Shown here piece by piece: positions 13,180 to 25,800 of a stretch of DNA of 64,000 nucleotides. Within the stretch, counting starts at the first letter, position 1; every line of letters begins with the position of its first letter. The translations under genes and the position numbers were made by a program. Under the pieces are notes generated by a model. The model was not told the origin of the DNA, made no database searches, and was given only the letters and a program-made list of their open reading frames with translations. Source of the DNA: Cinnamomum chago (lineage: Eukaryota; Streptophyta; Magnoliopsida; Laurales; Lauraceae). Where the stretch lies: the NCBI GenBank assembly GCA_038049695.1, contig CP142456.1:78825422-78889421 (forward strand), written 5' to 3'.

Positions 13180-13560
13180 GACGATGGCAAAATAGTGGAA
13201 AAGGGCCGAAGCTAAGAATTGGCTACTTTCCCCCGGTTGTACAAAATGGAATCAATAATGGAGTGATTCCAGAACTTGGGAATGTAGGAGACGCAAGATG
13301 CAACCATTTTGAATGTGGATCTAATTCTGGCATGGATGTGTTCAATAAGGCTTTGATTCTTTTTTGCCCATATGGCCCAAAAAGAGTAGCAATAAAAAGA
13401 ATCAAGCCATTTAGTCTATATGCTTTATGAAAACCAGTGGCAAATTTCCATGCTCCGAATGGGTCAGCGATTGTCCATGGAAGGAACCAACCACAATCGA
13501 ACTCTCTAAGCATAGAGTAACAAACCCCTTTAGAATTTTTACAATTGTATAAATAGCAAT
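13180..13560 (-). mobile_element. L1-type LINE ORF2 C-terminal fragment, copy 1
   Basis: The minus strand encodes a CGWFLPWTIADPFGAWKFAT stretch and, after a one-base frame change, FWAIWAKKNQSLIEHIHARI. This matches the region downstream of the reverse transcriptase in plant L1 elements, whose hallmark is W-A-I-W-(K/A)-x-(R/K)-N. The frameshift and missing flanks mark it as dead. It lies in the first unit of the tandem duplication. The open frames on the opposite strand are shadows. Confidence 0.6.
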
Positions 13561-13577
13561 CAACCGGTTCCTTATGT

Positions 13578-13708
13578 CTTTTTTTTATTTGCTATCGGAG
13601 GGTTTCCAACCCTTTGAGCTAGACTAATGCCTCTGGGCCCAAAGGGAAGTCGAGTAAACTCCTCTGTAGCCCCAGTGTGGTAGTGTAGTTTCGAACCTAC
13701 AACTTTCG
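13578..13708 (-). mobile_element. SINE family A, truncated at the duplication junction
   Basis: The T-run at 13578-13590 is followed by GCTATCGGAGGGTTTCCAAC and ends at CGAACCTACAACTTTCGA. There the second duplication unit begins and the tRNA-like head is lost. The counterpart at 14718-14895 is complete. Confidence 0.75.
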
Positions 13709-14159
13709 AAGGTTTTCATTTGCAAACTTTATCTTTTTTTAAAAGTTACTCTTTCAAAAGCAACCAGAATTAACTAAATTTGGTATAATATTTTGGATCA
13801 TTATGGTGACTAGTCACTGATAATTTTGGCATTAGTCCCTATAGAGTTTGAAATTTCGTTTTGAACATTCAGGTTTGAAACTTGGTCAAATTCTATATAT
13901 ATATATATATATAATATAATATAAAGAGGAATTCAATGATTCGAAGGTTGGAAGAAATTTGGACCAGCCATGTGATCACTTGCACAGCCATCTAGTCAGG
14001 TTGACTTGGTGCAAAGCAAAAAGTTAAACCATTTTTTAAATTTAAGTGGCAACTTTAATTGACAAAAAGCTTTATAGTATAAAATAATTATACTAAAAAG
14101 GCAAATAGGGAACCAACTCTCCTCCCATGAAATAGTAGTCACCATTTTTCTGTTTTTGA

Positions 14160-14265
14160 TAACAGGTTCCAATCTTTTGGGCCAAAATAATTCATATATC
14201 CTTAGGAGAGAAAGTCGGATAAAATCCCTCGTATTAGGCTAACTAAGCTACCCCTCGGGCTTAGA
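14160..14265 (-). mobile_element. SINE remnant, copy 2 counterpart
   Basis: It reads AACAGGTTCCAATCTTTTGG, then GAGAAAGTCGGATAAAATCC, then GGCTAACTAAGCTACCCCTC. This is a decayed family-A SINE body and head, in the same position as the fragment at 13050-13118 in the first duplication unit. Confidence 0.45.
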
Positions 14266-14329
14266 CACTAGTCACCATTCAAAAATAAAAAAGGAAAAAA
14301 AAAAGGCCATTAGAGGATGGCGATAAGAA

Positions 14330-14700
14330 TAGTGGAAAAGTGCCGAAGCTAAGAATTGGCTACTTTCCTCCGGTTGTACGAAATGGAATCAATGGAGTGA
14401 TTCCAGAACTTGGGAATGAAGGAGACGCAAGATGCAACCATTTTGAAGGTGGATCTAATTCTGGCATGGATGTGTTCAATAAGTCTTTGATTCTTTTTTG
14501 TCCATATGGCCCAAAAAGAGTAGCAATAAAAAGAATCAAGCCATATAGTCTATATGCTTTATGAAAATTGAAAACCAGTGGCAAATTTCCATACTCCGAA
14601 TGGGTCAGCGATTGTCCATGGAAGGAACCAACCACAATCGAACTCTCTAAGCATAGAGTAACAAACCCCTTTAGAATTCTTACAATTGTATAAATAGCAA
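14330..14700 (-). mobile_element. L1-type LINE ORF2 C-terminal fragment, copy 2
   Basis: This is the tandem-duplicate partner of the fragment at 13180-13560, with the same WAIWAKKNQSLIEHI signature in the minus frame and the same frameshift. It lacks one AAT triplet present in copy 1 (AATCAATGG against AATCAATAATGG) and differs at scattered bases. Confidence 0.6.
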
Positions 14701-14717
14701 TCAACCGATTCCTTAGG

Positions 14718-14895
14718 CCTTTTTTTATTTGCTATCGGAGGGTTTCCAACCCTTTGAGCTAGACTAATGCCTCCTGACCCAGAGGGAAGTCGAGTAAACT
14801 CCTCTGTAGCCCCAGTGTGGTAGCGTAGTTTCGAACCTACAACTTTCTAATGCAAGCCGTGGTCCTAAACCAAATGAGCTACCCTTTTGGGTTAA
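14718..14895 (-). mobile_element. SINE family A, near complete (minus strand)
   Basis: The complement starts AAAAGGGTAGCTCATTTGG (A-box), contains GTAGGTTCGAAACTAC (a good B-box) and ends ACCCTCCGATAGCAAATAAA. This head is closer to a tRNA than the ones at 12190 or 35569, suggesting two head subtypes sharing one 3' body. Confidence 0.7.
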
Positions 14896-16445
14896 CCGAT
14901 TCTCTAGCCGATAAGCACAAAGGGCAAGTTTTAACTAGAATAATTTTCAGCCAACCATGGTTACCTTCGGTAATACAAGTGAATAATATATGTGGAATCT
15001 GCATATTTGAGAATTCTTTACTCCTAGGAACATGGATTCGTCACTAAATATTTGTATAGTTGATGAATTTATATGGATATAGATATGTATCAATGTGTAC
15101 ATAACTGAGTAGAAGTAGTATCAGTGTATAAACTTGAAAACAATGAGGATTTTCAAATCCTTTAAGAGAGGTTAATTTGAAACTCCTAAAAAAATATCAT
15201 AAATTCTCAGGTCTTACAATTGGAAAATGTGGGTTTTCCATGACTTTGTTAAAAATGATCAAGGAATCACGAAAACTTTGAGTGCCAAGCATGACCAGAT
15301 ATATAATTCATGGTATTTAATTAAATTTTGCTTCATATACAATGATTTAATCAATTTAGCAAATATATATTGAGATTGTTTTAAAGCTTCATTTATTTTA
15401 ATTCAAAGAATTGTTGTTTTCATCTTTTGTATATGCTCAAACGTAGTGCACTTGGATCCTCATTTGCACTGGGCGTCTTGAAATTCTATCAAAAAGAAAG
15501 GTGTTGGAGTTCTAGGAATTTCAAAGGTCATTTGGGACTATTTGGGCCTATTTCTTTACAAGCGTCTCTGGCGAGAACTTTCAATGTATGAAATTGATGT
15601 GACAACTTGTCCCCCTTGTATCTACATACCTTAATTTATCTAATTTCACCAAATTTCAAACCACTTAAAAGTAAAAGACAAAAAAAATAAAGCCTTTAGA
15701 ATCTTCAAAAATCTAACCTCTTTAAAATTTCAAGATGTTAGGAGGGCAGAGAGGATTTTGAAATTCTAGTGGGGGATAGTATTTGAGTTTTTGTAAAAAC
15801 CCAACATAATATAACGTTAGATAGAATTTTGGAATTCTTGTAAATAAACATAACATTTGCAAATATCATAAGACAAGCTACCACATAATGTTCAAAGAAC
15901 TCTAACACACCAAGGGTCCGTTTATTTACTAGAAATCCTGATATGAATCTGTAATGTAGGATTTTTTATTATATGATGTGACATTTTACCTGTTGACATT
16001 TGCAAGGGCCACGTTTCTTCACGAGCATTTAAAAAATTTAGCGATGTGAAAAAGGTCTCAAATGAGTGTAATTTCTTAATGCTTAAGCACAAGAGAAAAT
16101 TTAGAAACTCGACAATATATGAGTTTCAAAATTCTACAAAGAGAATTTTCACGAACTGACAAAGATACAGGCCCTAAATCCAAAAAAAAAAAAAAAAACC
16201 CCCCTCCCAAAGGGTATGGTTATTTTGACTTAAGAAGCAATAATATAAACATTTTAAGAAATCTCAACCATTTCCACCTTTCCAATGTAATTTGACCTGA
16301 CCCACCCAATCCAAAGATCAACAAGAACCGTTGAACAAATAACCCAGTGGTAATGCAGACTACCAAGAAGTGGCAAAAGAAATGGCATCTCAGTGATTGC
16401 ATCAAAAAATCAGCCCAATCAATCTGTGGAGAATGAGATAACGCT
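14896..16445. other. Intergenic spacer before the DHHC gene
   Basis: AT-rich DNA without a supported gene. It includes a poly(A)/poly(C) stretch near 16181-16206. I see no open frame with recognisable motifs. Confidence 0.4.
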
Positions 16446-16801
16446 TTGACTAGATGGTCACCAAATAACAATTCACCACCTGTACTTGAGTGGGTCCCAG
16501 TCCCACCTCCAAAGCAACCTTCTTGTCAAGAGAATCAGACTCTAGAGAGAGAAAGAGAGAGATTTCATTTGAAAAAAAAAAGGCCTCAAGATTATACTAC
16601 TCTCTCTTCCCCCTTGCATCTCATGTGCCGTTTGCTTTGGAAAAGGCGAGAGAGAGAGAGAGGAATAAACGTCAGACGTAGCAGCAGCCGCCGCAGAGCA
16701 GGCGAATCGCCACCCTTACGGGCCGTCGCCACCGGTAACCATCTGCCGACTCCTCCGGAATCTGACGCCTACGGCATGACCCGCTCGGCCGGAGAATAAT
16801 A

Positions 16802-16810
16802 AAACCCTAA
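16802..16810 (+). promoter_or_regulatory. Telo-box-like element in the 5' leader of the DHHC gene
   Basis: AAACCCTAA followed by AAACCCC lies about 85 bases before the ATG at 16893. Telo-boxes of this form are common near transcription starts of broadly expressed plant genes. The surrounding 16540-16670 is rich in GA and CT runs, another common plant core-promoter or leader feature. Regulatory function is inferred. Confidence 0.35.
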
Positions 16811-16892
16811 AAACCCCAGAAAAGAAGCTTCTTTTTACGTTTTTCTCTTTCTGCTTCTTGATACGAATCTCTCGATTCTCGTCAGGGGAGAG

Positions 16893-19800
16893 ATGTACAG
16901 CCAGAATACGGTGCAGGGATCCGGTCGGTCTTCCGTCGCCGGAGCAGCGGATGGGGCGGCGCCGAGGGTTTACGAGACCTGGAAAGGCAGTAATGTGAGT
17001 GAATCTCCTCGTTCTAGGGTTTGGATTGTCTCTCTCATCTTGTTGATTTTGTGTTGTGAGGGAATTAGGGTTTTGCTGGGGGAATTAGGGTTTTGCATTG
17101 GACTTTATAAATTCGTGAATGGAACAAAATTAGGGTTTGCGTATTCTGTTTCTGGTGTGTGATGTTTTTGCTGGGTTTTTGTTCTCTGGATTTGATGGTT
17201 TTGGTTTTCTGCTTGCATATGTAGGTAGAACAGTAGAAATAAAAGGAGTTCCGATTTTGATAGAATTAGAGTGCGTTTGGGTGGGTGTGTCTCAGATTGC
17301 AATTGGGTGGAAGAGTTTGGAAGAAGTGGATGGTCATTTCTTTGTTAACCCAGAACATCTTAGCAATTAGCATCCAAGTAATTTGCTTTATAGTGTCCGG
17401 GTTGCACTTGCAGATCCAAACTCGCACTTAAACTTTTAATCAGCTGCTGTTGTTGTTGTTGAGTCTCGGATGAAGTGATGGATTGAGAAAATGCGATTTT
17501 GGTTTATGCAGAGTGGTTTGGATGGTGTATTGCTGGAAGTTGAATTTAGGGAGGTCAGTTTCGCTGCGAACAAGGGGCTAAAGAGCTTGCAAATCAGGGA
17601 GTTCATCTTGATGCAGCAAGGGTCTGGTTGGGCTGATTGCTTTATGGGGCCGTCTATGGTCTTCTTGTCCTATCCTTGGGGTTGCCAGTTTTCTGGAGTA
17701 CTATTGAGGTTTCCTTGCCTTGGCATGCTCCTTTTGTTTTGTTGGCTGTTTTTCACCTGTTTCTTAGGTGCTGTGGCCTATCTCTTACGCTTTGTATCCA
17801 TTTCGTATTTAACTGATAAAATCTTTAACCATTGAGAGAGAGATATGGTTTATTGAAACGTTAGAGGGTAACAAGAGCAGCATTCATCAGATAAAGAGCG
17901 TTTTGTTCTATGTGATCTTAGATTGGTTGGAGTTTTAGAGTACAACTCTTTTAGCCGACTACCTATTGATGGGATATGGCTATAATGATCATGACAACGA
18001 CGACGGCAATCTTTTATTATTATTAGGATACATGTTTGAACAGATGATTTAGTATGATCAACTTCAATTGCAATTTGCCAGTGAAGTAGTAGGTGTTGCT
18101 TCTTCAAGATTCTGTGGTGTATCGGTTCTTTCAAGTATGATTGGGTAGTTTTCACCATCCATTTTTTCAAAAATATGGGTATCTATTTAATGGGAATTGG
18201 TCCCTTGTTGGGTAGCTTAGCGTTAGCTACTTAGCTGTCGATTCTGTTTGGGACCCCATTTTAGTTAGTCTTCATAGTGGAACATTTTGGTTGTCTTGGC
18301 ATCCCATTTCGGCCTATTTGTTTTTGAATACTATAAAATTGAAAAGCATAAACATATAAAAATATGAAAAATTAGGAAAGATTACCATTAAAAAAAGAAC
18401 AGATTTGGAATAATTAGGCTTCAGTACTCAATGGTATGTTGCTCTTTATTACATATGGCAGAGTTTGTGGGGCCCAATGATATCAAATATGAGAAGGTTT
18501 TGGTATCTAGTTGTATGCAAAGAATTAGTGATGGCACCCAACAATAGATGGATGGAATCTTCATAAATTTACTACGCATTCCCAACCGCTGGATTCATTA
18601 ATGTTCGCAACTCAAGGAGTCTTCAAGCAAGAGGAAACAATTGCTCAATGCATTCACAATATGAAAGAAAAAGATAAATTTTCATTGTATGCATAAATGA
18701 GAGGTTACAAAGGAAATAAAGAATTTATGATGGATGGGACGACAATCATAGGATTTCGTTTTGTGATTCCATGAGAGAGTTACATGTCAATCTCTTTTTC
18801 TTAAATAAGATTTTCTTTCTGTTTTCTTATTCACCACATGTCTACATGCTAATCAATTATCCTTCATTGATTATGTACCAATCAATTATCTTGCAAGATG
18901 ATGTCTGTTTTGGATTTTCTAAACTAAGAATGCATGTCTAGAAAATTCTTCTTGAAAATTTGCTAAACTACATAACAGATCATGGAAGCTGACCATGGCC
19001 TAGTCGTTGGTGGGCCTGTTCCAATAACCTGGCTGATCAAGGGCCTTTTCATTTGCTTCCTTTAAATATTTTGGCCCATTGCTACATCAATTAGGTCCGT
19101 TGGCTGTCCTGATTGTCTGATCTGAGGCTCTGAAATGGGTGGTTGCTCAAACAGTTGGGATGTCCAATGGATTTGTGGACCTTACTAGAATGGGTTACAA
19201 ACCTACCACAATGCTTGAACCCGAGACCTTTGGTTTCTCATTTCATCTTTCCACACAACATTGGTTCTTCAGATACAAAACTCTTTCCTTTTGGAGATTC
19301 AATTTCCTTCCAATAGAAGGGTTTCTTATATCGTTTTTTAGGTGATGAATGTTCTTGTGAAAAATGGTTTATAGTAGGTATGAAAGCAGTGGTCAATCGC
19401 ATTGGCAACTTCATGCAACTCAATCCACACACACACACACACACACGAACCCTGACAAGGAGCAGAGGAGGAAAAAAGGGGAGGGGGGGGTATTTGGTTT
19501 GGTGATGTTTTTTATTTTCAAAAATTTGGTTTGTAAAAAGGTGTTTCTTGGGCTCATCCAGTCTTTGATAAATTGATTTTATTTAGATAATTCCATCTAG
19601 CTTGTTGTTCCATTAGCAGTCTTATTGTTCGGATTTGATCAATCTGATTTCTGGGCCATCAACTAATAAGAAAATATTTTGGAGAGCCACTTTGGATGGA
19701 TGGAAACTCATTTACTGATTTGCATTGAGTTTGGCAAGCCACAATTTACAATCAACCAACAATCCTCAATTCAGACATCTCCACTGGCCAAGGGTCTGCC

Positions 19801-22800
19801 ATCATCAAGGCCTTGTCCCAACTATGTTCGGGGTCAGCTACATGAATTTTGTTTTGCCATTTCAGTCTATCTTTGGCAAAATTTTAGATAGGTTGTACTT
19901 CTTTTTATCTATCCTTTTGACTTCCATCCCTACATTTTTTCCTTGGGGGGCCATCAACTTGCATATGGAAACTCTTCCTCAACAGTCTTGTTGTTAGCCT
20001 ACGTTGGACCTATTCAAACCCTCTCTAACGAGACTCTTAATTTATAACCTATTAATGTGATCTCTAGATGCTCTCCTATCTGCACATTTCTGATTGTATC
20101 CTTTTTAGTTTTATCACACATCCATTTCAACATTGCCATCCTTATTACACTTATTTTTTGCACATATTTGTTTCTTAATTAGCCAACATTATGCTCCATA
20201 GGTCATAGCTAGTTTGATCGTTGTCTTGTAAAATTTTTCCTTCAATCTTGTTGGTATGTGCTGATCACAAAGCACCCCACGTTCTTCCTTCCTTTTTCTT
20301 TCTCTTGGGCTTGGACTTTAGAATTTCCACGACCTCCAACTTTAGGGGCCTTTTTTGTTGCAAAATATTTTGTTTTCAGTACATAAATAGCCTATTTTTG
20401 TCAATGAAGCTTTCGTCGTATCTTGATTTCAATAGGGGTATAAGTGTGAGAAACACAATGGTTTGCCTCGCTCGTAAAACATTAAAATCTTGGGAAGGTG
20501 GGATAAGCATGGTGAAGTCTGAACCTTTTATTTTTGAACCCAAATGGCATCAGGGAAGTGGACCTCAACTTCGTTTTGTTTTAACAGTTGACATAGGAAA
20601 GGCGAGTATTGAGACTAATCCATGCATTAAAATGGGCCATGGATTTGGTTAATTCTCCACACACAGATAACGAATTCATTGTAGACTTTATGGGACCCTT
20701 TCTCTTGCAATGCACATGGCATATTCCCTTGCACATATTTTTAAGGCAATAATCAGTAACATAGTTGATTTTTTTATGCAGATATTTTTCCTACAAGGAA
20801 GATTTATATTTGGACCTGATGTGAGATCTCTGGCGTTGACTGTAGTGCTCATTGCTGCACCTGTTGCAGTCTTCTGTGTTTTTGTTGCCAGAAAACTGAT
20901 GGATGATTTCTCTCATCACCTGGGAGTATCTATAATGGTGATTGCTGTTGCATTTACATTATATGTGAGTACCGATTTTTCTATGGTTCGATTTTGTTAT
21001 ACAACTTGCCCTTCTGGTTGCCATCTAATTTTCTAATGTCTTATATGTCATGGAATCAGATTGCTGGTAATCTTTCATGAGTTTTGATGATGTTTGTATC
21101 ATAACGTCTAATTATCTTAAGTGAATGATTGAATTCCCACCCCAACATGCACACCTGCACACAGACACAAACTCCTGTGTTTGAATATTGTTGGCTTCTT
21201 TTCACAATTGTATTTCGCATTAGAGCCTGGGGATACATGGGGCTATTTTATTTTCTATTTTTCTTTTTGGGTTAGGATTACACATGTAGGAGCATTTTCT
21301 ATTGAGCAAGACTATGAAAGTAAGTTGGATGGGTAAAAGCCTTGCGGAGCCCACCTGTTAATTTATTCTACCCTTACACTCACTAAAATCATGTGAATTG
21401 CCACCTGACCCATTTGACACTCCTCAGGACTGTCCTTGTTATTGGATCACACCTAATTGCTGCTGTTGTTCTTTAGGTGTTACTTCTGGGGCCCATGTCT
21501 CGGTCATCTTGGATCCAAAGGATCTAAGATTTGGTGTATTCCTATCCAAGCATAACCCTATTCAACCCCATGCCTTCCTAGGTGGGCCCATTGGGCTCTC
21601 GATATAAGTCCATGCTCAATTTGCACAACTCATCTGGGCTCAATATGAATAATGGTAGAGAATGCCTAGGCATGACTCCTTAAAAGATGCCAACCTGCCC
21701 CTGCCTGTAGCTCAGCTAGTTAGGTACATGGGTATGTGAGAGTGCATGAGTTCAAGTCCCCTGTGCAAGGAAAAAAGAAAGAAAAAGGACAAAAGAAGGT
21801 GCCCACCTCCTGTGGGACCCACTTGGATATAGGACATCAAGTGAGGCTGGGGATGGATAGCTTTGGGTTTGGATTAGGGTTATTCACACTACTTAGATGT
21901 TTAATTGCTATAGACCATGTGAAGTTATTGTGATATCCAACTATGGGTATATCTTGATCGGTATCAAATTAGTAGTAGTACGGATTCAAGGGTATAGGTG
22001 TTTGTGAATGGATTAGATTGATAATTTGATGGGTCTCCTATATGAAAAAAAGGGTGCCGAGAGAATTTGCACATGAAAAATATTTTGATCATGACCGACT
22101 CCTCAGTTCTTTTGTGCGGTCACCCTATTTTTTGGGCCACCTAGCCCACCCACCTATGATCAAGTTAGCCCCACGTACATTACCCCTTTGTAAAATGCCA
22201 CAAACCCAAATTTGACCCTTATTTAACCTTTGCTCATCTTGGTTTTGAAATCTGAAAAAGCGATATTTTCTAAAACTACTAAACTTAAGGGCCATAGATC
22301 AAGGGGTAGTGGGATTGATATTTTGCATAACCCTAGGGCTCATCAAGGTCTTTCCATCCCCACCTTCCCCATGATTGGCATTGCCCCAGGTGCGGCCGAC
22401 ATGCAAATTAGCATGTAATATGTGCAGACAATTTACAGCAAAACTGAACTCACACATATGCACTTATGGACATAGGAGATGATCCCTATGCACATGTTGT
22501 TTTAAAAGAAAACATGTGATCATGTGGAATTGAATATTCGTCGCTGAGAGATGATAAGAGAAGCCCACATTCAACTATAACCAAAATGCTCAAAATGACG
22601 GCTCTATGGTGTTTGTCAATGACCTTAATTTACAACAGTTGCTTATGGGCGCACAGTTGGATTGATCACATGTAAAACTAAAACACATAATAGGGCACAA
22701 AAAATCTTATAGTGAAATCATGCATCATGAAAGGGATTAATCTGAGATGAGCTTGTGGGTGAATGGTTTTCAGATTTAAGATGATGGGGCTCTCTCATTG

Positions 22801-25800
22801 GCTTCTGCACTCACTTTGGTAGAAATATATGTGGCTAAAATGTATGGTAATCTTTAAAAGGCATTATGCTGCAAACGAAGGGTGCAAAGGGCTCTGTGTG
22901 GGGTCCCTGACGAGAAAAATATCTCATCTGGAATTGAGCCCAGTTAATTGTGCTTGATTTCTTTCGGAGATTTCTAAATTGTTAAGGCTCTTTAATGGTT
23001 CCTGTTACCCACAAACTAGCCTACATAATTTTGTATTTATTTATGATTCTCTAAGATTAGAAATAAGTGGATTTGAACCTCTTAAATATAGGGATGAGAT
23101 TATCAGGACTCTGTTTATTTCCTATTTCACATTGAATACCCATGTAAGCCAATCGGCAAAAACACTTTTGGAGATTTTTATTTATTTTCTATGGAGGTTA
23201 ATGAAATTAATGTGTGTGTGTGTGTCAGAACCTTCTGTATGAAATTGGGTGTGAAGAGTATCAGAACCTTCATATCTTTAGAGCCAATTTGATCAGAAGG
23301 GCTGGCGTGAGGCCTGTTTCAAATCCAAGGGCTAATGCATCTATTCTTATAGTCAAATCAAGTTTGGTGTCTATCTTTCTGCTAAAATAGGTCTTTGTTC
23401 CATTGCTTTACAGCCCTTTAAATAGCTGTCTGATAGCTTAAAACTTTAAGATCAATTCGGCTGTGAGACATACATATTCCACTGCAGGGCCATAGTTGAT
23501 AGAGATTTATTTATTTATTTTTGTAACGGTAAATTTTATTGCTCCAAAAAGAAAAAGAACAAAAGACTACAAGAAGAAACCCCCAACAATCCAAAACAAA
23601 AAATCAACTAAACATAAAAAGGAATAGAAGTACGGAAAACTCCCTCTTTTGCAAGAGCATTAGTTGATAGAGATTGTTCAGTCATTTGGTTTAGAGTTTA
23701 GACATTTAGGATTTATTAATTAATCTGATTCAACCCTTATCAATCTGAATTAGATCTGCAGTAATATTAAATTACATCAATTGGTATCAGAGCAAATTTG
23801 ATACCCATAACCTTGGGATCAATTTGGGGAAAAATGTACTATTACATTGACAACTACCTTGGTAACTCAAGCTGATGCTTATAGATTCTATGGGTATGGG
23901 TTAAGATCTGACATACAAGTCCTAGCCCACTCCGTTAAAAAATCAGCTTTCAAATGGATCAATTGAATGGCTGGATAGACAACCTGAATGGACAGAATTG
24001 AAGTTGTAATTGTTGGAAGGATTTTGGCCACAGTTATGGCAATGTGTGCTCGATCTGGGGTACGGTTTGCACAATTAGACAGTGCCTGTCATCAAGCCCT
24101 AACCCGCTCTGCTAAAAAAATTAGATTCAAATGGATCAATCAGATGGCCAGATAAACAATCTGAATGTATACACTTGAAGTTGTGATTGTCATAAGCATT
24201 TTGGCGGCCAAAGTTACAACGATCATGTGCTTGATATGGGTTACAATTTACACGACAACTAGACAATGCCTATCACTATGGTTTTAAAAATTGGTCGAGT
24301 CTGAGCTGAGTCAACCCCAAAGCCTCCTTTTTCAATGATTTGTATAAAAAAGTCTTTAATTAGATCCTTTGTCCCTATTTTCCTGTTGGAAGAAGCTTTG
24401 GAGGCTTTTTGGGATCTTTTACACTAATTTTAAAAGATTGAAACCACATTTTGTGGAAGATCAGTACTGAAAGATCAGATGGTTCATTGTTCATTTGATG
24501 GCGTGAAAAACAAATCGCAAAACGTATTTATACTTACACTAGTTCATAATAACTAAAACATGGTGATTCTTAAAATTCTATATTTAAACATTATTTTGGG
24601 CTCTAGGGGCCGAATCGTTGAGACTCAGCCAACTCGACTCAACTTGAGTGGGGCCAAGTTGCCCTGGATTCCTAGTTTTGAACATCACCTATCATACAAG
24701 GAAATTTGCACAAATGTTGGAAAGATATGAATGGAGTTTGGCCATTCCTCTATAAAGGAGTAGATGAAGAATTGTTGAAGAATGAAGATTACTATTAAAA
24801 AAAAAAAAAGAATTGTTGAAGAGTCCATTGTGGGGACTCCAACCACCGAACCTAAGGTACATGAGCGAGCTGATGATCTATCTCTTGCCAAAATCAATAA
24901 GAAAGAATAAGATATATCATGATGAATTACAATACAGTTTCATTTGTGGAAGACTATCCAACTGATGATCTAAATTCAAATAAATTAGAGGGACACTGAG
25001 TCAACTAGTGTCGCTTCCATAAATCCATATGTTAACCAAGATTGATTTCATCATCAATGATCAGCGTGGTAATCTGAGGGGAACCCAACAATTGGATTAT
25101 AGAACATACTAAATCTGACGGTAAGGTGGTGTCAACAGCTGGGTCCAATGGTTTATCATCAGTATCAACACAATCCTACCATTGGAGGAAAGATCTTGTC
25201 ACCACCCATGTTTGATGCGGAAGGCTCAAAAGGAAAAACATTTGCAACATAGTGTTATTATTTGGCTAGTGTTTGATCCCGGTGAATTGTTATGAAACTC
25301 AAGGTCGAGTTTCTCTCCAACCTTGGGAATGATGCAAACGGAGCGTGCAGAGGGCTCCATATGGGACCCTTGACGGTAGGAAAGTATCTCATCTGGATTT
25401 GTGCTGAAGTTAACCTGTGCAAATACCACATTTTGCTTGATTTCTTTTGGAGATTCCTAAATTGGTAAGGTTCTTTAATGATTTCCTATCATCTAGGAAT
25501 TAACTTCCTCTTCCTTTTTGTGTTTCATTTATTCTCTGAGATTAGAAATAAGTGGAAGTTAGACCTTGTAAATTTAAGAATAAGATTGGCAGGAAATTAT
25601 TATTATTCTAAATTCATTTTAATACCCATGTAAGCCAATCCAATAAAACAGTTTTTGGAGATTTATTTTTTGGAAGTTAATGAGTTTTTGAGTTGGTTTT
25701 CTTTGTAGAGAATTCCAGTTGTTTCTCTGTGAAACTGGGTCTGAGACCCTTCATTTCCTTAAAGACAATTTGATTTAAAGGGTTGGCATGAGGCCTGTTT

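Larger units (their letters stand above)
12680..14895. repeat. 1.1-kb direct tandem duplication containing SINE and LINE pieces
   Basis: Bases about 12680-13709 and 13710-14860 are two direct copies, highly similar along their whole length. Both start near TTTTCATTTGCAAACTTTATC, then run through AATTTCGTTTTGAACATTC, an old SINE head, an L1 fragment and a family-A SINE. Copy 2 keeps about 65 bases (about 13984-14050) that are missing from copy 1. Copy 1's SINE is cut off at the junction near 13708, whereas copy 2's SINE runs on to its tRNA-like head. The duplication therefore post-dates insertion of these retroelements. Confidence 0.88.

Noticed and set aside
13176-13513. Overlapping open frames of 84-96 codons on both strands, repeated at 14340-14704
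   Set aside because: They are shadows of a frameshifted L1 fragment on the minus strand. No gene of their own is supported.
14850-14895. Possible tRNA gene (good A- and B-box)
   Set aside because: The sequence does not close an acceptor stem and continues into the shared SINE body, so it is the SINE promoter head. The same holds for 75-198, 12424-12442, 21700-21760 and 35569-35650.
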